From Wurfbainia villosa (taxonomy: Eukaryota > Streptophyta > Magnoliopsida > Zingiberales > Zingiberaceae): a stretch of 64,000 bases of DNA. The notes under the pieces were generated by a model. The model saw only the letters and a list, made by a program, of their open reading frames with translations, did not search any database and had not been told where the DNA came from. Positions within the stretch are counted from its first letter, which is position 1. Each line of letters opens with the position of its first letter. Location: the NCBI GenBank assembly GCA_025175895.1, contig CM045996.1, forward strand, positions 109,171,179 to 109,235,178, given 5' to 3'. Shown here one piece after another: positions 43,691 to 54,800 of this stretch. Made by a program: the position numbers and the translations under genes.

Positions 43691-43729
43691 AAAATAGGGA
43701 AACGTGAATCTAAATTTTAACAAAAGATA
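43690..43729. repeat. 40-bp perfect direct repeat, right copy
   Basis: Identical to 3630-3669; see the left copy. Its first base is the T (in viral sense) of the primer site. Confidence 0.85.
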
Positions 43730-45199
43730 CTCGATGAAGTCATTGCCGCTTTCTTGCATTTTTATATTGTTAGCCCATCTCTAAAAACAAATTGTCCTTG
43801 GCCAATGAGTATGCAATGGGGAATTCAACTACCTCATTGTTGATTAAGCTCATCCTCAACATCTACGTATTTATGTCATCAACTTGGGATATGATCTCAT
43901 TTCTACCCATCTTCCATGCAAACTGATCTATAATTTCAAAGTATGCAACAAAAATAAAGAACAATTACAACGCTAACAAATCGATATATCGTGGTGGTTC
44001 GTAGATTCCTCTTATTTCACAAATCATATCACACTTAGACCACTAAATCACTTCTTTAAATGAGACAATGGAGTAAGTTTTTACAAACTCGGTAAAATAA
44101 TCTTAGTTAAATTCCTTGTAGTCAAGCAAACTCTTGATTGATATATAATCTATCTTAAATCAAGAAAACTCTTTTAGATAGTAGCCAAGACTTGTTCACT
44201 TCCCATGACTACCTAAGCAGACTTTCATTGTTGCTGCAGAATTTCCAATGAAGGATACTAGGCAATCTTTTGCTTCTAGAAACCTTCTTAAAGAAAACAC
44301 CCTTTCAACACAATATATACTAAAATTGAGTAAAATCTTCCTCGCCCTGCAACTAAGAATCTAACCCATGTGAGAAGATCACAAGATAGTTTTAGCAAAA
44401 TAAAAAATGACTTTTGGTGTTTTTTTTAGTTAGCACTATATATTCAACTCATTGAGCTACCAATTATCTGAATAAATCAGAAAGCGCTCATAGCAAACAA
44501 TTCAACAATTCAATATTTTGAAATTTATCTTTCCACTATAGTGCGTCATAGTTAGAAATCGAATCGAAAATACATTGAAGACTCCTACTATTGTACCATA
44601 GTCCGGGGGTACTTTTGGTGTTCCTATTGGTACTCAGTAAGGTGAATGATAAGTAAAAAAAAAATTATGAGTATTAAGTATCGAAAAGAACGATAAAGAA
44701 GTTTTCAAAGGCCCAACGACTCTTTTCAAACATTTATTTTGATCTAAAATTCAAGTGTTATCAATATAGTCAAAATATGGCCATCAGTGATGACAACAAC
44801 CTTCAAATTTCAGAATATTGGTCAACATACCTTCGTAGATTTGAGCAATGTGTTGACCATGCTTTTAAGTCGGACACACTTTGACCCAATTTGGCTCACC
44901 AAGAGTGTATTGATATTTGTCTCAAACTATTTGATTCTTCAAAACTTGAAAGTCAATCCAAAAATAATCACGGGAACCTATCAGAGAACCTTTAGAAACT
45001 AGGACGATGCTTCTTAAATATTAAACTCCGCCTAAAATTTAAATCCAAATAATACAATCAATCTACACGAATAAATCTAAGTTTACAATAATTCAATTAA
45101 CAAATGGAGCTTTAGATCCATCATCAAACTCAATGACCACCAGCAAAACCGAAATTCAACAATTTTATAGTTGATCTGACAAAGAGAAAATCCTTTAGC
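43730..45199. other. Flanking AT-rich DNA, no recognisable gene
   Basis: No supported feature in about 1.5 kb. If the 40-bp repeats are a target duplication, this sequence was once contiguous with 3629. A minus-strand stretch at about 43950-43730 reads with few stops but matches nothing I know. The small frame 44787-45002 lacks any domain. Confidence 0.5.
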
Positions 45200-45209
45200 T
45201 AGAAAAAGA

Positions 45210-45283
45210 GCGGATGTAGCCAAGTGGATCAAGGCAGTGGATTGTGAATCCACCATTTGCAGGTTCAATTCCCGTCGTTCACC
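45210..45283 (+). tRNA. trnH-GUG: trnH-GUG (plastid-derived copy)
   Basis: Starts GCGGATGTAGCCAAGTGG; anticodon GTG in GTGGATTGTGAATCCAC. The acceptor 3' strand reads CGTTCAC instead of CGTTCGC and the T stem has GCAGG for GCGGG, each breaking one base pair, so it is probably not a working tRNA. Opposite in strand to rpl2 and 43 bp from its end, as in plastid genomes. Confidence 0.9.
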
Positions 45284-45326
45284 CATTATATTTTTTCAAA
45301 TTCCAAAAATTATATTTTCAATATTC

Positions 45327-46799
45327 CTATTTACGACGACGAAGAATAAAACTATCACTATATTTTTTCCTTTTCCTACTTCTTCTTCCAAGCACAGGAT
45401 AACTCCCAAGGGTTTGTGGGTTTTTTTCTACCAATTGGGGCTCTCCCCTCACCGCCCCCATGGGGATGGTCTACAGGGTTCATAACTACTCCTCTTACTA
45501 CTGGACGCTTACCTAGCCAACACTTAGATCCGGCTCTACCCAAACTTTTTTGGTTCACCCCAACATTTCCGACTTGTCCGACTGTTGCTAAGCAATTTTT
45601 GGATATCAAACGGATCTCTCCAGATGGTAATCTTAATGTGGCTGATTTACCTTCTTTTGCTATCAGTTTCGCTCATTTTTTCTTGCTCCCACCCTTTCCA
45701 AGTGTAATTTCTATGTTATGTATGGTTGTGCCTAAGGGCATATCGGTTGAAGTGGATTCTTCTTTTTTATCAATAAAAATCTCTTCCCAAACTATACAAG
45801 CTTCTTCCAAAGCATATGGCTTTCTAGATGTATATGATGATATCTAGACAGATGGATCTTATATAAATCGTATGATGAAGTACCACATGAGTGGATATAT
45901 AGGAATCCAAATCTGCTGAATCACTCATGTTATGATCTTCTACATCCTAGGTCTCCCTGTTCCGTCATCTGGCTTATGTTCTTCATGTAACATTCAGACC
46001 GAATGACTTTATTAAATTACGTCGATACTTCCACATATTATGGGTAACGTAGGAGACATTTCTCTTTTTCTCCGGGAGGATCTTAATTACCACTGCTTAG
46101 CTTTCAATTCGCCTCTGAACATCAAATTAAATGTGAATAACCCATCCTCCTCTCTTTGAAACAAAGGGTGCTTCCGGTTCTGTGTGTGCTTCAAACAATT
46201 TTGTCTTCTCCATATTACCATATATCTAGAGTCAATAATTTTCTATGATGAATTACTGAACTCAATCACTTGCTGTCGTTACTCAACATTTTTCTATTGA
46301 GGTCTATCCGGTAGAGGTGCTCAAATTGGATCAGTGATCGATTTCTAGGTTTCGTCGTAAACCTAATTGGTTACTTCCAATTACGTAAATCAATAGTTTA
46401 AACCCCACTCAAAGTTAGGGCATTTCCTATTGATATAGGAACTTCTATACCAGAAACAATGGTATTTTCAATTATAGCCCCTCTGGGATGTAAAATATAT
46501 CTCTTCTCACCATCCCCATAGTGTATGAGAAAAATGAATGCATTTCGATTAGGGTCGTATTCTATGGTTACGATTCTACCAGATATATCTTTTTCATTCC
46601 ATCTAAAATCGATTTTACGGTATAGACGCTTATGACCTCCCCCTCTATGTTGTGCGGTAATGATTCCTCTGGCATTACGACCTTTACTACAACGATGTTG
46701 TCCATAGATCAAATTATTTCGTGGATTGGATTTCACCTAACTATTTACGGCTCCATTGCATGTGCTTGGGGTAGAAGTTTTGTATAAATGTATCGCCAT
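45327..46799 (-). pseudogene. rpl2: rpl2 (plastid ribosomal protein L2), with group II intron
   Basis: Exon 1 46799-46409 (391 nt) starts ATG GCG ATA CAT (MAIHLYKTSTPS) and has a stop where a Gln codon stood at residue 21. The visible rest reads VKSNPRNNLIYGQHRCSKGR to ISIGNALTL. Group II intron 46408-45748 (661 bp) starts GTGGGG. Exon 2 45747-45327 begins with ATGCCCTTAGG, has a TGA after GGSKKK, continues as SGEIRLISKNCLATVGQVGN through NPVDHPHGGGEGRAPIGRKK, then a one-base insertion near 45400 shifts the C-terminus, whose final RRRSRKRK..SDSFILRRRK is in another frame. In the plastid it is part of the 50S peptidyl-transferase region. Confidence 0.93.
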
Positions 46800-46817
46800 G
46801 TTATTAAGTATTTTGCT

Positions 46818-47099
46818 TTAAGTTCTTTTCTCTATAAGAGGTGGAATAGAATAACCCGATTCAAGCGTAATGATCATACATTTGTAATGCATTGTATGTC
46901 CCATAATAGGTCCCCTTCTTCTACCCTTTTCCGGGAGTCGATGATTATTCATAGCTATTACCTTGACACCAAGGAAGAGTTCGACCCAATGCTTTATTTC
47001 TATCCTAGTTGATCCTGATTCGACAGTAGAAGTATATTGATTGTTCCCCAATAATCGAATACTTTTTTCTATAAATATTGTATATTTGATTCCATCCAT
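46818..47099 (-). pseudogene. rpl23: rpl23 (plastid ribosomal protein L23), full-length frame
   Basis: 93 codons, the normal length, MDGIKYTIFIEKSIRLLGNN to SGYSIPPLIEKRT, with VKVIAMNNHRLPEKGRRRGP in the middle. The frame is intact but carries replacements at positions that are otherwise stable. As a nuclear copy with no promoter or transit peptide it is presumably silent; listed as a pseudogene for that reason. Confidence 0.9.
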
Positions 47100-47264
47100 A
47101 AATCCATTTTCTTCCCTATGAGTTCCAGTATCGATAAGAATTCTAGTTCTTACTGTTCATATGTTATGGTATGAATATACCATACCAATTCATTATGGAT
47201 GGATGATGAGATTCCATTGATACATAGCCAATTCCAATAGACTTATTAAACATTCCCATTGGCA

Positions 47265-47337
47265 TGCATCCAGTAGGAATTGAGCTACGAATTTACCAAT
47301 TATGAGTTGGGCGCTTTAACCATTCAGCCATGGATGC
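47265..47337 (-). tRNA. trnI-CAU: trnI-CAU (plastid-derived copy)
   Basis: In tRNA sense GCATCCATGGCTGAATGGTT, anticodon CAT in CCAACTCATAATTGG, and 3' end CTACTGGATGC plus A. The acceptor stem is perfect, but the T arm has lost one G (GTAGCTCAATTCC for GTAGGTTCAATTCC), so it is damaged. Confidence 0.9.
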
Positions 47338-47436
47338 TTAACTTAACCCATCATATATTATAAATAAATAAATTCCAATTGGGATGCTTAACTTAACACA
47401 TCATATATCATAAATAAACAAATTTCAGTTCAAATA
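47332..47436. repeat. 50-bp tandem duplication at the trnI end
   Basis: GGATGCTTAACTTAAC begins at 47332 and again at 47382; the two copies differ at a few bases. The first copy includes the acceptor end of trnI-CAU. It lies between trnI and ycf2. Confidence 0.8.
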
Positions 47437-47466
47437 CAATCTTCGCCGGAGGAGGTCTAAATATCA

Positions 47467-48404
47467 ATGAAGAGACATCAATTCAAATCCTGGATCATCG
47501 AATTGAGAGAGATATTGAGAGAGATCAAGGATTCTCACTATTTCTTAGATTCATGGATCAAATTCAATTCAGTGGGATCTTTCACTCACATTTTTTTCCA
47601 TCAAGAACGCTTTATGAGACTTTTTGACCCTCGAATTTGGAGTATCCTACTTTCACGTGATTCGCAGGGTTCAACAAGCAATCGATATTTCATGATCAAA
47701 GGTGTAGCACTGCTTGTAGTAGCAGTCCTTATATATCGTATTAACAATCGAAAGATGGTCGAAAGAAAAAAATCTCTATTTGACGGGGCTTCTTCCTATA
47801 CCTATGAATTCCATTGGACCTGGAAATGAGACATTGGAAGAATCTTTTTTGTCTTCCAATATCAATAGGTTGATTGTTTCGCTCCTGTATCTTCCAAAAA
47901 GGAAAAAGTTTTCTGAGAGTTGTTTCATGGATCCACAAGAAAATACTTGGGATCTCCCAATAAATCAAAAGTGTATCATGCCTGAATCTAACCGGAGTTC
48001 ACGGTGGTGGAGGTGGGGGAAGCAGATCGGAAAAAAAAGATTCTAGTTGTAAGATATCTAATGAAACCATAGCAGGAATTGAGATCTCATTCAAAGAGAA
48101 AGATAGCAAATATCTGAAGTTTCTTTTTTTATTCTATACGGATGATCTGATCCGCAAGGACCATGATTGGGAATTGTTTGATTGTCTTTCTTCGAGGAAG
48201 AAGCGAAACATAATCAACTTGAATTCGGGACAGCTATTCGAAATCTTAGGGAAAGACTTTATTTCTTATCTCATGTCTGCTTTTCATGAAAAAATACCAA
48301 TTGAAGGGGAGGGTTTCTTCAAACAACAAGAAGCTGAGGCAACTATTCAATCAAATGATATTGAGCATGTTTCCCATCTCTTCTCGAGAAAAAAGTGGGG
48401 TATT
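47467..48404 (+). pseudogene. ycf2: ycf2, 5' part
   Basis: Starts ATG 47467 with MKRHQFKSWIIELREILREI, the normal ycf2 start, and continues as WIKFNSVGSFTHIFFHQERF. A frameshift near 47800 moves to another frame (NETLEESFLSSNINRLIVSL), further shifts follow near 48040 and 48170, then LSSRKKRNIINLNSGQLFEI leads to SRKKWGI where element 6 cuts the gene. Ycf2 is a very large plastid ATPase-like protein associated with protein import; this copy is dead. Grass plastomes lack ycf2. Confidence 0.95.
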
Positions 48405-51400
48405 TGTCACGCCTCGAGAGTATGTCGTGTCGAAAAATAAACGGACGGCATCTCCCCTGTACGTGGCAACATATCTAGTTAATACAAAGCTCGTAGGCCC
48501 ACAACAATAACATAATAAGCAAACATGAATATACTAAACACAGCGGAAACATACTGACAGATAAATAAAATACAAAGACCCAACTGGGCACTCCGGAGTG
48601 ACTTTGACACAACAAGAATTATAACAGAAATCACATCAAAGACCAAATACATACAACACATCTGTATATCGTAAATACGGAAACAATACAGGGTAAAATC
48701 CCAAAACGATAATCCACAAGAATACAACAATACGGAATAAATATTCATCCGTCCGATGTGAGATGAGATCAGCTGGTGGAGCTCTGAACGTCCAAGGCAA
48801 TCTTCTACCTGTTACCTGGGCGACAGGAAACCCAGGGTTCGGGATGGTGAGTATAAACTCAGGGGTAATATGTAGAAAGTGCATGAACAATATATAGGAT
48901 AACAAGATCTACAAGTATACATGTGAAAATCTACCAGTATACAAAATGAGTCCAATAGACATCCAGTTCTAAATGTACTAATCAGTAACCACTAGTATAG
49001 TCATACTTAATACATATATTAAACTGATCAACTGAATATGAAATAATGTACTAACGTACCTGACGGTCTGCAACACCATGAGCTATATCATCCTAAACAG
49101 GTATACAATAATATAACACATATAACGTACAAAGTCAATCCCATACCTGACCAACACTCAGACATATAAACAGTATATAATCACATGTAATAACATCTCG
49201 GTCCATACTACACTATGACATGACGCTAATCAAATGCATACAACAGTCTGGACCAACACATATATCATGCTCAACACACAGCAATATATAATATGCAATG
49301 GCATGTATCATGATGTACAAGCATATGCAGCAATCATAGCTCAATCAAATGCAGCATCTCACAGGCATATGTAAAACATATATCAAATACATACATACAT
49401 ATATATCAGCAATGCATATGCATGGTCATGTCTACGGACCCGTCCAACCACGACCCTAGAGTGGTCAGGGTGACTCAACATGACTACTATCCCGATTCCA
49501 GCCGCCACCACTCTCGAGTGACCGAGTTGGGTAGTGTGACTGATAGCTAGCCGCCATAGAGTTATATGCTACCCTAGGGGTCCTTGCTGCAAGCGACTCT
49601 AGCTACCACTACCCATGAGTAGCCGAGTGCTGCACGACAGGACAAGCTGCACGCCACTCCAGCTACCATCGTCTATAGTGGCCGAGCGCGGCACATCCAA
49701 TGCTCTGCCCTCAACCCTGCTACCACTACCCCGAGTGGCTGGGGAGGAAAGATGACTGACGACCCGTCTCAACCACAAGGGAGACCCAATCAACAGCATG
49801 CATGCAATGTAATGATGCATAGCTCCATACATGTATCCTCTCCACACTCTCTATCCCACGGGGAGTCTTGGTCAACCAAAAGTCAACTATGCAAGGACTA
49901 CAATCCACAAGACTCTCTCTATCACACAAAGAGTCATACACATCTGACAGTCAACCACGCTAAGACCTTTAGTCAGAAGCGAGATACTATCGACCGTCCA
50001 TATAACCATACATAGGCACACAATCCATAATGGATATACTATCACGCTAGGATCTCTAGTCCATAGCCACATACTGACAACCATACACTTATCTATGCAC
50101 AGACAACTAGATCCACCATAGATGCACAACTAATAAGTATACGATACAACAATCGACTCTATAATCTAATCCATCACCTAACCCTAGTGATGTAACACAG
50201 TAACCCAATCTGAGGTCACAAAGATAACCCTAACCACCTGTACTTACTGAACATCCATCAGCTAACACACAATAGGGTTTATAGTTCATATTCGTGCTAG
50301 ATAATCAATGAAGTAACAACAATATATCTCAAAGGTCAAGGCAGTACAAGCATATGATTAAATAAGAGTGGATCTAAGATCAAAGTAATAGCATAAGTCC
50401 AAATTCATGCACCAGATTCAGATCAAACTACCTGACCAGGGTAGATATTACCCACCTGCTATGTAAAATACCAGCTGTCTTCACGTCCGAGAATTTATCT
50501 TGAATCAAGGTCCTGAAACCGTAGAATGTCAATATAACTAAAATAAAATTAGTCTCCACTAATCACCAATATAATCCCATAATAACACTACTATATCAAT
50601 GATCATGAATAAACATGATTGTTATGCAACTATGGCTTACCTCTTCCACTTCAAACTGCCAACACTTATCAACAAGATAAATCCAATTCAATAACCCTAA
50701 CACCTGCAATCTATAACAATTAGATAGATAAGCTGAATCATTAATTCAATTTCTCCTCACCTATCATCATCACTTTTCACGGCTGCCACCCTCAAGCTTC
50801 TGCCCAAACAATCGATTGCCAACAAGAACAATCCAGCAAAATAGATCAAAAGGAAAGATAATCTATAGGGTAACCTAAATATTAGCAAGAATCAATGATC
50901 ACATCATATCCATCGACGCTGTCACAGTGACCAAACTGTTGGTTGCAAATGCAGGGCAGGCTATCAACGAACAGGTGAGCTAAGCTGCCGATGGAAGTGA
51001 CTAGCAGCGGCATTCCATACCGGCGCAACACCAACTGCAGAGGGCATTGACGAAGAAAGATCGGTAGGTGGCAGTGATCAAAATCTTGCCCACGGCTCAG
51101 GGCGACAAGAAAACGAGCAGCAATCGGTGGTTCTAACGGTTTCCACCGGTGGAAGATCGCCGAGAACCCTGCGCCTCGCCACAAGTCCACCACCGGTGGC
51201 GCGACTTGCGATCGAATCCATGGCGTCGTAGCTACGGCAGAAGGGATTCGATGAAATCCGAAGAAGGAAATCGCTATCTTCCTAGGAGCAACCCTCAGAA
51301 GCGCAACATCTTCGTGCTGCTTGCGCGAGGACACCGACGAACTGAGATAGGAGAACTCGACGGAAACTGGCCGCTGCGGAGATGGGCGATGAGGAAATCA

Positions 51401-51835
51401 AAGTTACGGCGAGGAATAGGAGAGAATCGCGAGCAAGTAAATGAATCGGGATCGGGGAGGCTTTTAAAGGCCGGTCAACAATCGACGATCTTCCGTTCAA
51501 TGCGACCTTCGGCAACCAGGTGGCAGCAGCGAGGCCGTCGCTTGCGGTGGAGAGGGCGGCGATCGGAAATGGGAAGAAGAAATCGGGGAAAGAAATCACG
51601 ATCTGAGGAAATCAGGATCGGGTTCTTAAAGCTAACCGGTTCGGTTGGGTTGGCTCAAGCTTGACCCAAATCTAACCTAGGTTAAGTCCGAGTTAACTCA
51701 AGTCAACCCAACTCCCCATTTACACTTAAATCTTCCTCATATGGACTCCTTTTAAATCCGGAAAAATTTTCTGTGAATTCCTGAGAAATTATATAAGATA
51801 ATTTCTTAATCACAGTTTTTTTTTCGTATCTTACA
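48405..51835 (-). mobile_element. Element 6: 3.4-kb LTR-like insertion in ycf2, probably a solo LTR
   Basis: Begins TGTCACGCCTCGAGAG and ends TATCTTACA, with GTATT duplicated at 48400-48404 and 51836-51840. 3431 bp without any pol or gag motif and without an internal copy of its own ends, so most simply a solo LTR of a gypsy-type element with unusually long LTRs (Tekay/Del chromoviruses have such). Orientation is a guess: read on the minus strand it starts TGTAAGATACG and has the AT-rich/GTCGGGTT style of such LTRs. A cluster of CTACCACTA...GAGT(A/G)(G/A)CCGAG units lies at 49495-49750. Open frames at 50882-51664 in the GC-rich part have no family features. Confidence 0.75.
49495..49750. repeat. 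Degenerate tandem units inside element 6
   Basis: Four or five units of about 60 bp with the core CCACTA(C/T)C..GAGT(A/G)(G/A)CCGAG followed by GC-rich sequence. Each core can pair with itself (CCACTCTCGAGTG and similar). Confidence 0.65.
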
Positions 51836-51840
51836 GTATT

Positions 51841-54800
51841 TCTTTATAAAATTGTGCTCAATTTCATATGTGGCAATTCCGCCAAGATCTCTTCATTAGT
51901 TGGGGGAAGAATGAGCACGAATCAGATTTTTTGAGGAACGTATTGAGAGAGAATTTGATTTGGTTAGACAATGTGTGGTTGGTAAACAAGGATCGATTTT
52001 TTAGCAAGGTACAGAATGTATTGTCAAATATTCAATATGATTCCACAAGATCAAGATCTATTTTTGTTCAAGTAAGGGATTCTAGCCAATTGAAAGGATC
52101 TTCTGATCAATCCATAGATCATTTCGATTCCATTAGAAATGAGGATTCAAAATATCCCACATTGATCGATCAAACAGAGATTCAGCAACTAAAAGAAAGA
52201 TCGATTCTTTGGGATCCTTCCTTTCTTCAAACGGAACGAACAAAGATAGGATCAGATCAATTCCCGAAATGCCTTTTTGGATCTTCCTCAATGTCCCGGC
52301 TATTCACGGAACATGAGAAGCAGATGAATAATCATCTGCTTCCGGAAGAAATCGAAGAATTTCTTGGGAATCCTACATGATCAATTCGTTCTTTTTTCTC
52401 TAACAAATGGTCAAAACTTCATCTGGGTTCGAATCCTATTGAGAGGTCCACTAGAGATTAGAAATTTTTGAAGAAAAAATAAGATGTTTCTTTTGTCCCT
52501 TCTAGGCGAGCGGAAAATAAGGAAATGTTTGATATATTCAAGATAATTACATATTTACAAAATACCGTCTCAATTCATCCTATTTCATTCTTGAACAAAA
52601 ATCCATTTTTTTTATTTATTTCATCTATTCCATGACCGGAACAAAAGGGGATACACGTTACACCACGATTTTGAATCAAAAGAGAGATTTCAAGAAATGA
52701 CAGATCTATTCACTCTATCAATAACTGAGTCGGATCTGGTGTATCATAGGAGATTTGCCTTTTCTATTGATTCCTACGGGTTGGATAAAAAAAAAATTCT
52801 TGAATCAGGTATTCAACTCTAGAGATGAATCGAAAAATAAATCTTTATTGGTTCTACCTCCTCTTTTTTATGAAGAGAATGAATCTTTTTATCGAAGGAT
52901 CAGGAAAAAATCGGCCCGAATCTACTACGGGAATGATTTGGAAGATCCAAAACGAAAAACAACGGTATTTGCTAGCAACATAATGGAGGCAGTCAATCAA
53001 TATAGATTGATCCGAAATCTGATTCAAATCTATGGGTATATAAAAAATGTATCTAATCGATTCTTTTTAATGAATAAATCCGATCACAACTTCAAATATG
53101 GAATTCAAAGGGATCAAATAGGAAATGATACTCTGAATCATATAACTATAATGAAATATACGATCAACCAACATTTATCGAATTTGAAAGAGTCATAAGA
53201 AATGGTTTGATCCTCTTATTTCTCTAACATAGAGATCCGTGAATCGGGATCCTCATGTATATAGATACAAATGGTCCAATGGGAGCAAGAATTTCCAGAA
53301 ACATTTCCTTTCTAAGCAGAAGAACCATTTTCAAGTAGTGTTTGATCGGTTACATGTTAATCAATATTTGATTGATTGGTCCGAGGTTATAGACAAACAA
53401 GATTTGTCTAAGTCACTTCGTTTCTTTTTGTCCAAGTCACTTCTCTTTTTGTCCAAGGCACTTCCCCTTTTCTTTGTGAGTATCGGGAATACCCCCTTTC
53501 ATAGGTCCGAGATCCACATCTATGAATTGAAAGGTCCGAATGATTAATTCCGCAATCAGTTGTTAGAATCAATAGGTGTTCAAATCGTTCACTTGAATAA
53601 ATTGAAACCCTTCTTATTGGATGATCATGATACTTCCAAAAGACCGAAATCCTTGATCAATGGAGGAATGAGATTACCATTTTGCTTCAAAAAGATACCA
53701 AAGTGGGTGATTGACTCATTCAATTCTATAAATAATCGCAAGAAATCCTTTGACAACACGGATTCCTATTTATCAATGATATTCCATGATCGAGACAATT
53801 GGTTGAATCCCGTGAAACCATTTCATAGAAGTTCATTGATATCTTCTTTTTATAAAGCAAATCCACTTCGATTCTTGAATGATCCAAATCACTTCTGGTT
53901 CTATTGTAATAAAAGATTCCCTTTTTATGTGGAAAAGACCCGTATCAATAATTATGATCCTACATATGGACAATTCCTCACTATCTTGTTCATTCGCAAC
54001 AAAATATTTTCTTCGTGCGTCGGTAAAAAAACATATTTTTGGGGAGAGAGAGACTATTTTGCCAATCGAGTCACAGGTATCTGACATATTTATACCTAAA
54101 GATTTTACACAAAGTGGTGACGAAAGGTATAACTTGTACACATTTTTCCATTTTCCAATTCGATCCGAGCCATTCGTTCGTAGAGATATTTACTCGATCG
54201 CAGACATTTCTACAACACCTCTAACATAGGAACAAATAGTGAATTTTGAAAGAACTTATTGTCAGCCTCTTTCAGATATGGATCTATCTGATTCAGAAGG
54301 GAAGAACTTGCATGAGTATCTCAGTTTCAATTCGAACATGGATTTGATTCACACTCCATGTTCTGAGAAGGATTTCCCATCTGGAAAGAAGAAAAAAACG
54401 GAGTCTTTCTCTAAAGAAATGTGTTGAGAAAGGGCAAATGCATAGAACCTTTCAACGAGATGGTGGTCTTTTCAATCTCTCAAAATGGAATCTCTTCCAA
54501 ACATATATGTCATGGTTCTTTACTTCGACAGGGTGGAAATATCTAAATTTCACCACCCTTTTAGAGATTTTTTCAGAACCATTGTCGATACTAAGGATAC
54601 TAAGTAGCAGGCACAAATTTGTATCCTTTTTGAGAGATATTATGCATGTATCAGATATATCACGACCAATTCCTCAAAAGATCCTTCCACAATGGACTCT
54701 GACTCTGAAAAGTAAGATTTTGAGTCTGATAAGTGAGATTTCGAGTAAGTGTTTACAGAATCTCTTTCTGTCCGAAGAAACGATTCATCGAAATAATGAG

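Noticed and set aside
45416..45847. 143-codon plus-strand frame
   Set aside because: Antisense of rpl2 exon 2.
50882..51664. Frames of 105-171 codons on both strands
   Set aside because: Overlapping frames in the GC-richer part of element 6; no start context, no domain, and no splice structure.
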